From assembly GCA_947169745.1 (NCBI GenBank), contig CAMVQZ010000015.1:1-34008 (forward strand): a stretch of 34,008 bases of DNA, written 5' to 3'. Source of the DNA: an uncultured Clostridia bacterium. GTDB taxonomy: Bacteria; Bacillota; Clostridia; Oscillospirales; Acutalibacteraceae. The stretch's first letter is position 1; every line of letters starts with the position of its first letter. Shown piece after piece: positions 8,565 to 18,440 of this stretch. The notes under the pieces were generated by a model that made no database searches, was not told the DNA's origin, and was given only the letters and a program-made list of their open reading frames with translations. Both the position numbers and the translations under genes were made by a program.

Positions 8565-11500
8565 TTAAAAAATATCGTCGTCTGTATCGTCTGTATCGCC
8601 GAGCTCTGCTGATTCGTCAAGTATCATATCATCATCCGGCTCAACTATTTCATCCTCGCCGTTTTCATCCTTATACTGATATCCTTCTGCGTCGCTCTCG
8701 GTCATAATGTTCTTTTCATCGAGGATAGATGTATCAACAGGAGAGTCGTCGTCCAGATCTATTTCAAGATCTATCTCGTTATTGTCTCTGTCATATACCT
8801 TGATATCAAGAGCAAGGGACTGAAGCTCCTTGATAAGTACCTTGAAGGATTCCGGAATGCCCGGCTTCGGGATGTTCTGACCCTTTACGATTGCCTCATA
8901 TGTCTTGACACGGCCTACTACATCATCGGATTTGACTGTGAGTATCTCCTGAAGTGTGTATGCTGCGCCGTATGCCTCCAGTGCCCATACCTCCATCTCA
9001 CCGAAACGCTGTCCGCCGAACTGAGCCTTACCGCCCAGAGGCTGCTGCGTAATGAGAGAATAGGGACCGGTAGAACGTGCGTGGATCTTATCATCAACAA
9101 GGTGATGGAGCTTGAGGTAATACATATATCCCACAGTTACAGGATTGTCGAAGTATTCACCTGTACGTCCGTCCTTGAGCCTTATCTTTCCGTCCTCGCT
9201 AATTCCGGCGTCACGGAAGCACTGGAAAATATCCTGCTCGTGAGCTCCGTCAAAGACAGGTGTCATAATCTTCCAGCCAAGAGCCTTTGCGGCATATCCC
9301 AGGTGTACTTCAAGAACCTGACCGATATTCATTCGGGAAGGAACGCCCAGGGGGTTAAGAACGATATCAAGGGGTCTGCCGTCGGGGAGGAAGGGCATAT
9401 CCTCTTCGGGGAGTATCCTGGATACAACACCCTTGTTGCCGTGACGGCCAGCCATCTTATCGCCGACCTGGATCTTTCTCTTCTGGGCAATGTAGCATCT
9501 TACTACCTTGTTTACACCGGGAGAAAGCTCGCTGTCCGGATCCTCTTTATTGAATACCTTTACATCAACAATTATACCGTATTCGCCGTGGGGAACACGC
9601 AGGGAGGTATCTCTTACCTCTCTTGACTTTTCACCGAAGATAGCTCTGAGAAGTCTCTCCTCAGCAGTAAGCTCAGTCTCTCCCTTAGGTGTGACCTTAC
9701 CTACCAGGATGTCTCCGGAGTGAACCTCTGCGCCGATGTGGATGATACCGTTTTCATCCAGATCACGAAGCTGATCCTCACCGATATTCGGGATCTCTCT
9801 TGTGATCTCCTCCGGACCCAGCTTTGTATCTCTTGCTTCAGTTTCATATTCTTCAATGTGAATGGATGTGTATACATCATCACGAACGATCTTTTCATTA
9901 AGAAGGACCGCATCCTCGTAATTGTAGCCTTCCCAGGTCATAAAGCCGATGAGAGCGTTTTTACCCAGGGAGATCTCGCCGTTGTGAGTAGCCGGTCCGT
10001 CAGCAAGGACTTCTCCCTTAACGACTCTCTGGCCTACATCTACGATCGGTATCTGATTGATACAGGTGCCCTGGTTGGAGCGGCTGAATTTTATAACCTC
10101 GAAGGTCTGTATTCTGCCTGAATCGTACTGCACCCTGATCTCGTTTGCGCTTACATATCTTACAACGCCGTCCTCCTCAGAGAGTATGCAGACTCCTGAG
10201 TCAACGCCTGCCTTGTATTCCATACCTGTTCCCACGATGGGGGATTCTGTTACAAGGAGAGGAACAGCCTGACGCTGCATGTTTGAACCCATGAGAGCAC
10301 GGTTTGCGTCATCGTTTTCCAGGAAGGGGATCATAGAGGTAGCGACAGATACAACCATCCTCGGTGATACGTCCATATAATCTGCCTGGCTCTTCTCGAC
10401 TTCCACAAATTCATCTCTGTGTCTGCCGACTATCTTATCGTTGACGAATCTGCCTTCTTCATCAAGGGGCTCGTTAGCCTGGGCAACAATATAGTTATCC
10501 TCGATATCAGCTGTCATATAGTCAACGTGCTTTGTAACGATACCGGTCTCCTTGTCCACCTTGCGGTAGGGAGCCTCGATGAGACCGTATTCATTTATCT
10601 TTGCAAAGGTAGCAAGATAGGAGATAAGTCCGATATTGGGGCCTTCAGGTGTCTCGATAGGACACATACGGCCGTAGTGGGTATAGTGAACATCACGGAC
10701 TTCAAAGCCTGCACGGTCTCTTGAAAGACCTCCGGGACCAAGTGCCGAGAGACGGCGTTTATGTGTAAGCTCTGCAAGGGGATTGTTCTGATCCATGAAC
10801 TGTGAAAGGGGAGAGGATCCGAAGAATTCCTTGATAGCCGCTGTTACCGGTCTTATGTTTATCAGGGTCTTGGGGTCGATGTGATCGTAATCCTGAGCCT
10901 GACTTGTCATTCTTTCTGTGATGACTCTCTGGAGTCTTGTGAAGCCGATCCTGAACTGATTCTGGAGAAGCTCGCCTACAGAGCGGATTCTTCTGTTACC
11001 CAGGTGGTCGATATCATCGGTTGTTCCCACACCGTGGGAGAGAGTCAGCATATAGTTGATGGTCGCATAGATGTCATCAACAATGATGTGTTTCGGAACA
11101 AGGAGATCCTTTTTTCTGCGAAGCTCGTTTTTAAGCTCATCCTCCGGAAGTTCCATAGCAAGTATATCCCTGAGGATACACCAGCGGACCTTTTCGTTGA
11201 TTCCGCATTCTTCCTTTGCGTCAAAGGAAACATATCCGGAAATATCAACCATACCGTTGGAAATGATCTTGATCTCCTCCGGGACCTCCTCGGAGATCGT
11301 GGGCTGGGGCTTGATATAGGCGACTGATACACCCATATTTTCCAGCTCCATTGCTCTTTCCTTTGAGATGATCTCGCCTGCCTCTGCAAGAAGCTCGCCT
11401 TCATCACTGATGATGGGCTGTGAGAGCATCTGGTTTGCAAGCCTGTTGGCAAGACCTAATTTCTTGTTGTATTTGTATCTTCCGACTCTGGACATATCAT

Positions 11501-12311
11501 AGCGTCTGGGGTCGAAGAAGAGATTATTCAGGTGCTGCATTGCGGCATCCTTTGTGGCAGGCTCGCTGGGTCGGAGTTTCTTGTAAACCTCCTTGAGAGC
11601 GTCCTCGCCGTTTCTTGTGCCGTCCTTTTCAAGGGTAGAGGTAATGAGCTTGTCAGCGCCGAAGTATTCGATGATCTCGGAGTCGGTTTCAAGACCGTTT
11701 TCATATCCGAGAGCACGGATGAAGGTTGTGACAGGAAGCTTTCTGTTCTTGTCTATCCTTACATAGAATACATTATTGGCGTCATTCTCATATTCAAGCC
11801 ATGCGCCTCTGTTAGGGATAACTGTAGCGCTGAAAAGCTTGTTTCCGTATTTATCGTGATCCATCTTATAGTAAACGCCTGGAGAACGCACGAGCTGAGA
11901 GACTATGACACGCTCTGCGCCGTTGATGACAAAGGTGCCGCTGGGCGTCATCAGAGGGAAATCTCCCATAAAGATGTTTTCGTGATTCTGTACCTCTCCG
12001 TCCGGCTTTGTCAGTCTGACAGTAACCTTGAGGGGAGCAGAATATGTAGCGTCTCTCTCCTTGCATTCTGCAATGCTGTAATTCGGCTTTGAGATATCAA
12101 GCTTATAATCCACAAAATCAAGTACAAGGCTTCCCGAAAAGTCCGTTATACCGGAAACGTCCTCGAATACCTCTTTGAGGCCTTTGTCAAGGAACCACTG
12201 ATAGGAATCCTTCTGAATCTCAATGAGGTTGGGCATTTCCAGAACCTCATCGATGTGGGAAAAGCTCATTCGCTCGGTTTTACCTAAACGAATGGGTTTG
12301 ACGTTTACCAT
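8565..12311 (-). CDS. rpoB: DNA-directed RNA polymerase beta subunit
   Basis: 1248 residues from ATG 12311. The beta subunit forms the other half of the RNA polymerase active cleft and binds rifampicin. The rifampicin cluster is at about 498-529: [18 protein letters not shown] then [14 protein letters not shown]. The key positions Asp507, His517 and Ser522 are the sensitive-type residues; two flanking positions differ from E. coli (Pro501 for Gln510, Ala513 for Ser522). The rest of the core is standard, including [27 protein letters not shown] and [24 protein letters not shown]. The last about 60 residues form a strongly acidic tail. The frame stays open upstream to 12494, but that part crosses the leader and is not conserved protein; GGAG 8 nt before ATG 12311 supports the chosen start. 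The usual rplJ-rplL neighbours are absent upstream. Confidence 0.98.
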   Translation of the reverse strand: MVNVKPIRLGKTERMSFSHIDEVLEMPNLIEIQKDSYQWFLDKGLKEVFEDVSGITDFSGSLVLDFVDYKLDISKPNYSIAECKERDATYSAPLKVTVRLTKPDGEVQNHENIFMGDFPLMTPSGTFVINGAERVIVSQLVRSPGVYYKMDHDKYGNKLFSATVIPNRGAWLEYENDANNVFYVRIDKNRKLPVTTFIRALGYENGLETDSEIIEYFGADKLITSTLEKDGTRNGEDALKEVYKKLRPSEPATKDAAMQHLNNLFFDPRRYDMSRVGRYKYNKKLGLANRLANQMLSQPIISDEGELLAEAGEIISKERAMELENMGVSVAYIKPQPTISEEVPEEIKIISNGMVDISGYVSFDAKEECGINEKVRWCILRDILAMELPEDELKNELRRKKDLLVPKHIIVDDIYATINYMLTLSHGVGTTDDIDHLGNRRIRSVGELLQNQFRIGFTRLQRVITERMTSQAQDYDHIDPKTLINIRPVTAAIKEFFGSSPLSQFMDQNNPLAELTHKRRLSALGPGGLSRDRAGFEVRDVHYTHYGRMCPIETPEGPNIGLISYLATFAKINEYGLIEAPYRKVDKETGIVTKHVDYMTADIEDNYIVAQANEPLDEEGRFVNDKIVGRHRDEFVEVEKSQADYMDVSPRMVVSVATSMIPFLENDDANRALMGSNMQRQAVPLLVTESPIVGTGMEYKAGVDSGVCILSEEDGVVRYVSANEIRVQYDSGRIQTFEVIKFSRSNQGTCINQIPIVDVGQRVVKGEVLADGPATHNGEISLGKNALIGFMTWEGYNYEDAVLLNEKIVRDDVYTSIHIEEYETEARDTKLGPEEITREIPNIGEDQLRDLDENGIIHIGAEVHSGDILVGKVTPKGETELTAEERLLRAIFGEKSREVRDTSLRVPHGEYGIIVDVKVFNKEDPDSELSPGVNKVVRCYIAQKRKIQVGDKMAGRHGNKGVVSRILPEEDMPFLPDGRPLDIVLNPLGVPSRMNIGQVLEVHLGYAAKALGWKIMTPVFDGAHEQDIFQCFRDAGISEDGKIRLKDGRTGEYFDNPVTVGYMYYLKLHHLVDDKIHARSTGPYSLITQQPLGGKAQFGGQRFGEMEVWALEAYGAAYTLQEILTVKSDDVVGRVKTYEAIVKGQNIPKPGIPESFKVLIKELQSLALDIKVYDRDNNEIDLEIDLDDDSPVDTSILDEKNIMTESDAEGYQYKDENGEDEIVEPDDDMILDESAELGDTDDTDDDIF

Positions 12312-12532
12312 ACAATCACTCCATTCATATTCTTTCGTCTGAAAATAAAGGACGCACTCATCATCACTTTGTATCCCGCCAACAAAAGTGTGCAGTGTCA
12401 GCTTTAATAGAATCAATAAAAATAATACTTGATTTTTTGTTTGAACTGTGCTAATATGCTTGTAAGTTCGGGGTATATGGCCGGCATTTTTCACTGAAAA
12501 TGGGACACTTTTCTATAATGGTGCATTTTAGA

Positions 12533-12561
12533 AGTATAACACGATTCAACCACGCTGTCAA
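12533..12561 (-). promoter_or_regulatory. Consensus promoter of rpoBC
   Basis: On the minus strand, TTGACA (12561-12556) and TATACT (12538-12533) are separated by 17 bp: a perfect -35 and a one-mismatch -10. Transcription would start near 12526, leaving about 215 nt before the rpoB start codon. A dedicated strong promoter fits rpoBC being separated from the ribosomal-protein operon here. Confidence 0.8.
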
Positions 12562-12702
12562 GTAATTGGCGGCGTTTTTATTTATTATTTATAGTTAATG
12601 ATTTAAAAATCAGCATATTACACTAAATTCACTGTTGGGATTTTATATCGAAACACCCGGAGACGTGTATGGCATTTCCAGAGGGCATACTGCTTGTCCG
12701 GA

Positions 12703-12735
12703 AATAAAAAAGAAAAGCCGGAGGAACCGGCCTTT
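12703..12735 (-). terminator. Intrinsic terminator of the asparaginase-ABC operon
   Basis: Minus-strand arms at 12735-12727 and 12721-12714 form a GC-rich stem (CCGG core with AAAG/CTTT extension and a single bulge), followed by a T-rich run through 12703. It lies 16 nt past the permease stop codon. Confidence 0.85.
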
Positions 12736-12750
12736 CTGAAGAGAATATTA

Positions 12751-13995
12751 TTATTTTTTTGCAAATGTCAGTTTTATTATATCTCTGAGCCTGGGAGGCT
12801 TTCCGTACATAAGTACTCCCACCTTGTAGATCGCAGCCGCAAGCATTCCTGTCAGCCAGACTGTTATTATCTGTACGGCAACGGACAGGCATATCTCCCA
12901 GGCAGCCACATCCGACAGGGTGCAGCGCATGAACATTGCCAAAGGTGAGGAAAGAGGAATATAGGACAGCGCTGTCATAAAGGGTGAAATGAAGTTGTCT
13001 GAGTTTGACATGAATATCATTATCATATATACAGCCATCATTATGAAATTCACCGGAGCGGTCAGGTTACTCAGATCTTCCGATTTGCCTGCAAAGGAGG
13101 CAAGAGCTCCTACCATGAAGGCAAACATAAAATATCCCAGAATAAAGAACAGGAGTGCATAGAGGACTGTGCTGAGAGGGAAATTCAGGAAATCAAGAAT
13201 TTTCTGTTCCAGATGCTTTGTGGTGACTGTTTTGAAGGAGGTAAAGGTCACAGAGAGTATCAGCGTCAGCTGAGTTAGTCCGGCAAGTCCGGAGCCGATA
13301 ACCTTTCCGAACATAAGCTCTGTGGGCTTTGCACAGGTTATGAGAAGCTCCATAGCCCTTGTGTTTTTCTCACTTACAACGCTCTGTGCCACAAGCTGTC
13401 CGTAGCTTACGATCGCCACAAACAGCATACACATGAGAATATAAACAGGGATAAAGCTCTTGGCCGTATCTGTACCGGTGGTGATCTGATCGTATGAGAC
13501 AGCTGCGTTTGTTACCTCGGCAGCTTTTTTCGGGTCTATTCCGTTTTGGGACATAAAGCTCTGGACATAAAGGGATTTTGTAGCCCCGGAAATGATCTCG
13601 TTGTCTGCATTGTACAGAGAATTATTCTTTGTTACATATGTATAGGAGAGGGGGCTTGTATAGATAACCGCAAAGCTGTATTTACCCTTGTCCACATTTT
13701 TCTTGACGGATTCTTTATCCTCTTTTCCGGTCTTGATATCATGTCCGGGGTAGTACTTAGCCAGCTCTCCCATTATCTCATTTTCGCTGTAGATATCACT
13801 GCTTATGAAAATCACAGGCTTTTCTGCGTCCGGATCATTGTCCTCGGTCTCTGCGAACTTTAGAGCCGTAATTATTGCCGGCAGGGATGTGGTGACAAGG
13901 GAGAGCACCAGTATGAGTATAGTTACAATTATGAAGGCTTTGTTCCTGATGCATCCTAAGTATTCAAAGCCAAGTATTTTCCAGAAATTTTTCAT
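12751..13995 (-). CDS. ABC-2 family permease (NatB/YhaP-like)
   Basis: 414 residues. It is the membrane half of an ABC exporter whose ATPase is encoded just upstream. The N-terminus is a short cytoplasmic segment and one membrane helix (about 20-45), then an extracytoplasmic domain of about 140 residues, then five or six helices in the C-terminal half. The sequence VVSEKNTRAMELLIT just before the second half is the hallmark of the YhaP/NatB branch of ABC-2 permeases. The ATG overlaps the stop of the ATPase gene by 4 nt (ATGA), so the pair is translationally coupled. The substrate is not evident; relatives export sodium ions, drugs or peptides. Confidence 0.85.
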   Translation of the reverse strand: MKNFWKILGFEYLGCIRNKAFIIVTILILVLSLVTTSLPAIITALKFAETEDNDPDAEKPVIFISSDIYSENEIMGELAKYYPGHDIKTGKEDKESVKKNVDKGKYSFAVIYTSPLSYTYVTKNNSLYNADNEIISGATKSLYVQSFMSQNGIDPKKAAEVTNAAVSYDQITTGTDTAKSFIPVYILMCMLFVAIVSYGQLVAQSVVSEKNTRAMELLITCAKPTELMFGKVIGSGLAGLTQLTLILSVTFTSFKTVTTKHLEQKILDFLNFPLSTVLYALLFFILGYFMFAFMVGALASFAGKSEDLSNLTAPVNFIMMAVYMIMIFMSNSDNFISPFMTALSYIPLSSPLAMFMRCTLSDVAAWEICLSVAVQIITVWLTGMLAAAIYKVGVLMYGKPPRLRDIIKLTFAKK

Positions 13996-14909
13996 ATTCC
14001 GCCCTCCGCATATTCAACAAAGATGTCGCTCAGTGAGGGTTCTCTGACCATAAATGAGTCTATATCCAGTCCCTCGTCCGATATTTCCCGGATGAGCTTA
14101 TTTTTTATGTCCGGAGATCTGAGTTTTACGGTGAGTATACCGCTTTTTTCATCCTCGGAGACCTCTTCGATGTCGCCGGCCATTTTTTTCAGGACAAGGG
14201 CGGATATTTTTTTATTTTCATCGGAGGCGATCTCTATTGTATTTCTGGGATAGCTCCTCTTGATCTCCCGGATATTGCCGCTTATCGCTATAGTTCCGTG
14301 ATTCAGTATTGCAATGTCATCACAGAATTCCTCGATATGATTCATCTGGTGGCTGGAAAAAATCACAGCCGCGCCCTCGTCTATCATCTCCTTGATAATA
14401 TCCTTGAGAAGCTTTGCATTTACCGGATCAAGACCTGAAAAAGGCTCGTCAAGTATGATAAGCTCCGGTCTGCACATCAGCGTTACCGCAAGCTGTATTT
14501 TCTGCTGGTTACCCTTGCTGAGAGTCTCCAGCTTTTTGTCCTTGTATTCTCCCAGATTCATTTTGTCTATCCATTCAGAAGCCGCAAGCCGTGCGTCCTT
14601 CTTTGAAAGCCCCCGGAGCATACCGAAATATACCAGCTGCTCGGAAATGGACTTTTTAGGATACAGCCCTCTTTCTTCAGGAAGGTACCCGATACGGAGC
14701 TTTTCTCTTTCAATAGGCTTTCCGTCCACGAGGATACTTCCGCTGTCACTGTAGAATACCCCCATTATTATCCTGATGGATGTGGTTTTTCCGGCGCCGT
14801 TTCTTCCCAGAAGGCCGAAGGCTTTTCCGCTTTCCGCTTCAAAGCTGACGCCTTTCAGGACTTCCTTGTCGCCGAAGCTTTTTTTGATGTCCTTGATTTC
14901 TATCTTCAT
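13992..14909 (-). CDS. ABC transporter ATP-binding protein (NatA/YhaQ-like)
   Basis: 305 residues. It powers the ABC-2 permease encoded immediately downstream. Walker A is GRNGAGKT (35-42), the signature is LSKGNQQ (130-136), Walker B is LIILDEP (150-156) and the switch histidine is His187 in SSHQMNHIEE. The segment GYLPEERGLYPKKSI is typical of the YhaQ/NatA group. The C-terminal about 85 residues form the extra domain usual for this group and end at the permease start. Both ends overlap neighbours by ATGA: the asparaginase stop upstream and the permease start downstream. Confidence 0.92.
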   Translation of the reverse strand: MKIEIKDIKKSFGDKEVLKGVSFEAESGKAFGLLGRNGAGKTTSIRIIMGVFYSDSGSILVDGKPIEREKLRIGYLPEERGLYPKKSISEQLVYFGMLRGLSKKDARLAASEWIDKMNLGEYKDKKLETLSKGNQQKIQLAVTLMCRPELIILDEPFSGLDPVNAKLLKDIIKEMIDEGAAVIFSSHQMNHIEEFCDDIAILNHGTIAISGNIREIKRSYPRNTIEIASDENKKISALVLKKMAGDIEEVSEDEKSGILTVKLRSPDIKNKLIREISDEGLDIDSFMVREPSLSDIFVEYAEGGI

Positions 14910-15799
14910 ATATTTCCTCCCCGCATATTCAGCCTTATCATCAGAGCCGCATATGCTGTTTCGTTGGTAATATTATACAACGGTACGGCGCCTTTTGCAA
15001 TAAATGATCCTGTAGTTTCGTAAAAAGACTTTTGTCCCTTCTTGAAGGAGCAGATATACAGGGGTATGCCTCTGTCCTTACAATTCCGGAGAAGCTTCAT
15101 TGCCGTATCGGGGGCAGTCCCCGAATGATAGCTCACAAGAAGAACAGCGCCTGTATCCTCTCCGAAAGCGAAATCCTCCGGGTTCATTCCAGGATAAGAA
15201 AAAACCATCCTGACCTTTTTTTCAAAGCATATATTTTCCGGATGGGAAAGACAGATATCCGGATAATCTGCGCCGCTCACACGCCGGAAGCAGTCTGTAA
15301 AGCGATCAGCCTCCGTTATTTCCTGGGGAAGGAAAATATTATCGGTATCTCCGGGTTTATTTCTGAAAACAGTATATACTCCTGTTTTTTTGCTGTTGAC
15401 TATCCGGACAGCCTCTGTGAAATTGAACAGCGCATTGCTTTTTTCGTTGGTGGGTACAAGATCTGAAGCGGTTATCACCACCGGCAGCTTATGATTCCTG
15501 AAGCAGAGACCCATCATAGCGCTTGTATACGAAAGGGTGTCGCTTCCGTGAAGGATAATGATCCCCTTGAATACTTCACCGTCAGCCTGAGCCACGACTT
15601 TTATAAGCTTTTCCCAGTGAGAGGGGCGAAGGTTTTCGCTGAGTATCAGATAGGGCGTTATAACCTCAAAGCTTTCCCTCTGATCCTTTTCAAGGAACAT
15701 ATCCAGCACCTGACAGGATTCAGTATCTGTACTGATTATTCCTGCCTCATCCCTGCTGCCGATTGTACCTCCGGTTCTTATAACAAGTATTTTTTTCAT
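14906..15799 (-). CDS. ansA: Type I (cytoplasmic) L-asparaginase
   Basis: 297 residues. It hydrolyses asparagine to aspartate and ammonia. The first catalytic motif is TGGTIGS with the nucleophile Thr12. The second is HGSDTLSYTSAM at about 84-95, with Ser in place of the usual Thr of HGTDT, which keeps the hydroxyl. A third conserved stretch is ASDLVPTNEKSNALFNF. There is no signal peptide, so it is cytoplasmic. It is somewhat shorter than the 320-340 residues common in the family. The start has GGAGGG about 7 nt upstream. Co-expression with an ABC exporter through ATGA overlap is unusual for an asparaginase; a link is inferred from context only. Confidence 0.85.
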   Translation of the reverse strand: MKKILVIRTGGTIGSRDEAGIISTDTESCQVLDMFLEKDQRESFEVITPYLILSENLRPSHWEKLIKVVAQADGEVFKGIIILHGSDTLSYTSAMMGLCFRNHKLPVVITASDLVPTNEKSNALFNFTEAVRIVNSKKTGVYTVFRNKPGDTDNIFLPQEITEADRFTDCFRRVSGADYPDICLSHPENICFEKKVRMVFSYPGMNPEDFAFGEDTGAVLLVSYHSGTAPDTAMKLLRNCKDRGIPLYICSFKKGQKSFYETTGSFIAKGAVPLYNITNETAYAALMIRLNMRGGNI

Positions 15800-15830
15800 A
15801 TTTTTCCCTCCGTCAGTATACTTCCCCTCT

Positions 15831-15859
15831 ATTATATCCCATCCGCCCTACTCTTACAA
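15831..15859 (-). promoter_or_regulatory. Promoter of the asparaginase-ABC operon
   Basis: On the minus strand, TTGTAA (15859-15854) and TATAAT (15836-15831) are separated by 17 bp, ending about 30 nt before the asparaginase start. It is divergent from the xth promoter, with about 58 bp between the two -35 boxes. Confidence 0.75.
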
Positions 15860-15917
15860 CCGCAGCGGTGCGAGCACGCACTGAGGCAGCGTCACAAAAT
15901 TTACGGGGTAAGATTTC

Positions 15918-15947
15918 TTGCATATGACCTATGGGATGTGCTATAAT
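15918..15947 (+). promoter_or_regulatory. Promoter of the xth-ABC operon
   Basis: TTGCAT (15918-15923), an 18-bp spacer, and TATAAT (15942-15947) preceded by TGC (15939-15941), an extended -10. The transcript would begin near 15954 and run through five genes to the hairpin at 22099-22150. Confidence 0.75.
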
Positions 15948-15993
15948 TAACGGGTATATATTTTTGTTGTTTGAGAAATGAGGAGCGGAGCTT

Positions 15994-16752
15994 ATGAAAT
16001 TTGTTTCGTGGAACGTAAACGGTCTCAGAGCCTGTATGCAGAAGGGCTTTGTGGAGATCATAGAGGAACTGAGCCCGGACTTTCTCTGCCTGCAGGAAAC
16101 AAAGATGCAGGAGGGTCAGGCTGAGGTACCGCTGGAAGGGTATGATAAATATTTCAACAGCGCAGTAAAGAAGGGCTATTCCGGGACTGCGGTATTTACC
16201 CCCCATAAGCCGGAAAAGGTAATAAAAAACGGGATGGAGATAGATATCCATTCTGACGAGGGCAGGATGATAACCCTTGATATGGGGAGCTTTTACCTTG
16301 TAAATGTGTATACGCCCAATGCGAAGGAGGGGCTTCTCAGAATAGATTACCGGATGCAGTGGGAGGATGACCTGAGGGAATATCTTCTGAGACTGGATAA
16401 GGAAAAACCGGTGATTTACTGCGGAGACCTGAATGTTGCCCATAATGAGATCGACCTGAAAAATCCGGGACCCAACCGCGGGAAAGCCGGCTTTTCCGAT
16501 CAGGAAAGAGAAAAGATAGGAAAGCTTCTGGATTCCGGCTTTGTGGATACCTTCCGTTATCTTCATCCGGAGGATACGGGAAGATACAGCTGGTGGTCCT
16601 ACCGCTTCAATGCAAGAAAGAACAATGCCGGATGGCGCATAGATTATTTTATAGTTTCAGACAGGATAAAGGACAGGATAAAAAGTGCCGATATACTTTC
16701 GGATATATACGGCAGTGATCATTGTCCGGTCATTCTTGAAATAGATATTTAA
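15994..16752 (+). CDS. xth: Exodeoxyribonuclease III
   Basis: 252 residues, the normal length. It is an apurinic-site endonuclease and 3'-repair exonuclease of base-excision repair, acting in the cytoplasm. The family signature residues are present: WNVNGLRA (6-13), the metal ligand Glu35 in LQETKM, Asp145 and Asn147 in CGDLNVAH, the substrate-binding GRYSWWSYR (about 196-204), and the catalytic pair Asp242-His243 in GSDHCPV. GGAG lies 8 nt upstream of ATG 15994. The next gene starts only 21 nt after the stop, so xth is the first gene of the Gld-like ABC operon. Confidence 0.96.
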   Translation: MKFVSWNVNGLRACMQKGFVEIIEELSPDFLCLQETKMQEGQAEVPLEGYDKYFNSAVKKGYSGTAVFTPHKPEKVIKNGMEIDIHSDEGRMITLDMGSFYLVNVYTPNAKEGLLRIDYRMQWEDDLREYLLRLDKEKPVIYCGDLNVAHNEIDLKNPGPNRGKAGFSDQEREKIGKLLDSGFVDTFRYLHPEDTGRYSWWSYRFNARKNNAGWRIDYFIVSDRIKDRIKSADILSDIYGSDHCPVILEIDI

Positions 16753-16773
16753 GTCCAGAAAAGAGGTCAAAAA

Positions 16774-17724
16774 ATGATTGAGGTAAAAAATCTAACGAAG
16801 GTGTATGTCAGAGACAAAGCGCTGGATGATGTAAGCTTTACAGTTGAAAAGGGGAGTATCCTGGGATTTCTGGGTCCGAACGGCGCAGGAAAATCCACGA
16901 CAATGAATATCATCACCGGATATCTTTCCTGTGACAGCGGAAGCGTTCTGGTGGACGGCCACGATATTTTTGAAGAGCCGGCGGCTGTAAAGAAGATGAT
17001 CGGATATCTTCCGGAGATACCTCCGCTCTATAATGATATGACTGTCAGGAAATATCTGGAATTTATGTTCCGCCTGAAAAAGATCAGAAAGCCTATGAAT
17101 GAGAATATCAATAAGGTATGCCGTCTCGTGAAGATAGAGGATGTTTCCAAAAGGATAATACGGAATCTTTCAAAGGGCTACCGTCAGCGTGTAGGCTTTG
17201 CCCAGGCACTTCTGGGAGATCCGGAAATACTTATCCTGGATGAGCCTACAGTAGGACTTGACCCGGAGCAGATAGTTGAGATAAGAAAGCTTATCCGTGA
17301 CCTGGGAAGGGAGCATACGATAATCCTGTCCTCTCATCTTCTCAGCGAGGTTCAGGCTGTCTGCGATAAAATAGTTATCATCAATCACGGGAAAATAGTT
17401 ACCGAGGAGCTCACCTCATCCCTCACAAAGACAGGAGCTTCAACAGAAAAGCTTCTTCTGCTGATCGAGGGCAAGAGACAGGCTGTTTCCTCTCTTCTTA
17501 TGAAAACTGACGGCGTGGTAAAGGTAACAGACAGAGGAGAAGCGGAAAAGGGCTGCTTTGAATTTATGGTCGAAAGCAGAAGAGATGTCCGCCGGCTTAT
17601 TTTCAAGGCATTTGCCAAGTCTGAATTCAATATCCTTTCCATGACTCCGTCCCAGAAATCACTGGAGGATACATATATGGATATCATAACAGGAAAATCA
17701 GAAATAAGGGAGGAAAAGAAATAA
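16774..17724 (+). CDS. ABC transporter ATPase (GldA-like)
   Basis: 316 residues. It is the nucleotide-binding subunit of a four-gene ABC system. Walker A is GPNGAGKS (34-41), the signature is LSKGYRQR (132-139), Walker B is EILILDEP (151-158) and the switch histidine is His188 in SSHLLSEVQ. The segment IGYLPEIPPLYNDMTVRKYL is characteristic of the GldA/Gld-like branch. The C-terminal extension (about 220-316) is typical of that group. The TAA stop and the ATG of the next gene share one base, so the two are coupled. The family is named for Bacteroidetes gliding, but in Clostridia the same module occurs without gliding and its substrate is unknown. Confidence 0.9.
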   Translation: MIEVKNLTKVYVRDKALDDVSFTVEKGSILGFLGPNGAGKSTTMNIITGYLSCDSGSVLVDGHDIFEEPAAVKKMIGYLPEIPPLYNDMTVRKYLEFMFRLKKIRKPMNENINKVCRLVKIEDVSKRIIRNLSKGYRQRVGFAQALLGDPEILILDEPTVGLDPEQIVEIRKLIRDLGREHTIILSSHLLSEVQAVCDKIVIINHGKIVTEELTSSLTKTGASTEKLLLLIEGKRQAVSSLLMKTDGVVKVTDRGEAEKGCFEFMVESRRDVRRLIFKAFAKSEFNILSMTPSQKSLEDTYMDIITGKSEIREEKK

Positions 17725-18428
17725 TGTCAGCAATTTTCAAACGGGATTTCGCATCGTTCTTCACTTCTCCGGTGGGATATGCGGTAATTGCCGGGTTTAT
17801 GTTTTTCAGCGGTATATTCTTTTATGTGCAGTGCCTTTATGTGGGCACCTCGAATATGTCAACTGTTTTCCAGAGTATGTTTTTTATCGTCCTGTTTCTC
17901 ATTCCCCTTATCACAATGAGAACCATAGCTGAGGATAAAAAGCAGAAAACAGACCAGGCGCTTCTTACATCACCGGTTTCAATACCCTCGATAGTAGTTG
18001 CAAAATTTCTGTCTGCGCTTGCGCTTTTTGCGCTTTGCCTTTGCTCATATCTCATTGAGGGAATAATTCTCTCGTTTTATGCAAAGCCCGACTGGAGTGT
18101 TATTATCGGTAATGTTTTCGGTATGACAGTTATGGCTTCTTCCTTTGTAGCACTGGGAGTATTTATTTCCTCTGTAACGGAAAGCCCGATGGTCGCCGCT
18201 GTGGTATCATTTGTAATCAATGTTCTTATCAGTCTCTTTGATACAATTTCAGCCTCCGTGACCTGGGAGCCTCTTACAAACCTTCTGAATGCCATTTCTT
18301 TCCAGAAAAAATATGCAAACTTTGCCCTGGGACTTATCTCACTGTCAGATGTGGTATTCTTCCTGAGCATAGCGGCGGTATTTTTATTCCTGACCGAAAG
18401 AGTCATCAGCAGAAGAAGATGGGCATAA
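17724..18428 (+). CDS. ABC-2 type permease (GldF-like)
   Basis: 234 residues with about six membrane helices: a first helix near 18-38 (AVIAGFMFFSGIFFY), a second near 50-65 before the conserved PLITMRTIAEDKKQKT loop, and the remainder up to residue 230. The segment ITMRTIAEDKKQKTDQALLTSPVS is the usual cytoplasmic coupling motif of this permease group (EE/ED-R/K...LLTSPVS). It overlaps the ATPase stop by one base and is followed 12 nt later by the GldG-like gene. Together with the ATPase it forms the membrane core of the exporter. Confidence 0.88.
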   Translation: MSAIFKRDFASFFTSPVGYAVIAGFMFFSGIFFYVQCLYVGTSNMSTVFQSMFFIVLFLIPLITMRTIAEDKKQKTDQALLTSPVSIPSIVVAKFLSALALFALCLCSYLIEGIILSFYAKPDWSVIIGNVFGMTVMASSFVALGVFISSVTESPMVAAVVSFVINVLISLFDTISASVTWEPLTNLLNAISFQKKYANFALGLISLSDVVFFLSIAAVFLFLTERVISRRRWA

Positions 18429-18440
18429 GGAGGTTCTGAA

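Larger units (their letters stand above)
12312..12750 (-). other. Gene-less stretch: rpoB leader, promoter and upstream terminator
   Basis: From right to left on the minus strand this holds the terminator of the ABC permease gene (12703-12735), an AT-rich spacer with nothing recognisable (12562-12702), the rpoB promoter (12533-12561), and an untranslated leader of about 215 nt. The leader has only weak AT-rich hairpins (for example CATTTT/AAAATG near 12490-12505) and no known riboswitch or ribosomal-protein leader that I can identify. Confidence 0.6.

Noticed and set aside
12312-12494. 61-residue N-terminal extension of RpoB
   Set aside because: It overlaps the predicted 5' leader up to nearly the transcription start and is unlike any RpoB N-terminus; an SD precedes ATG 12311.
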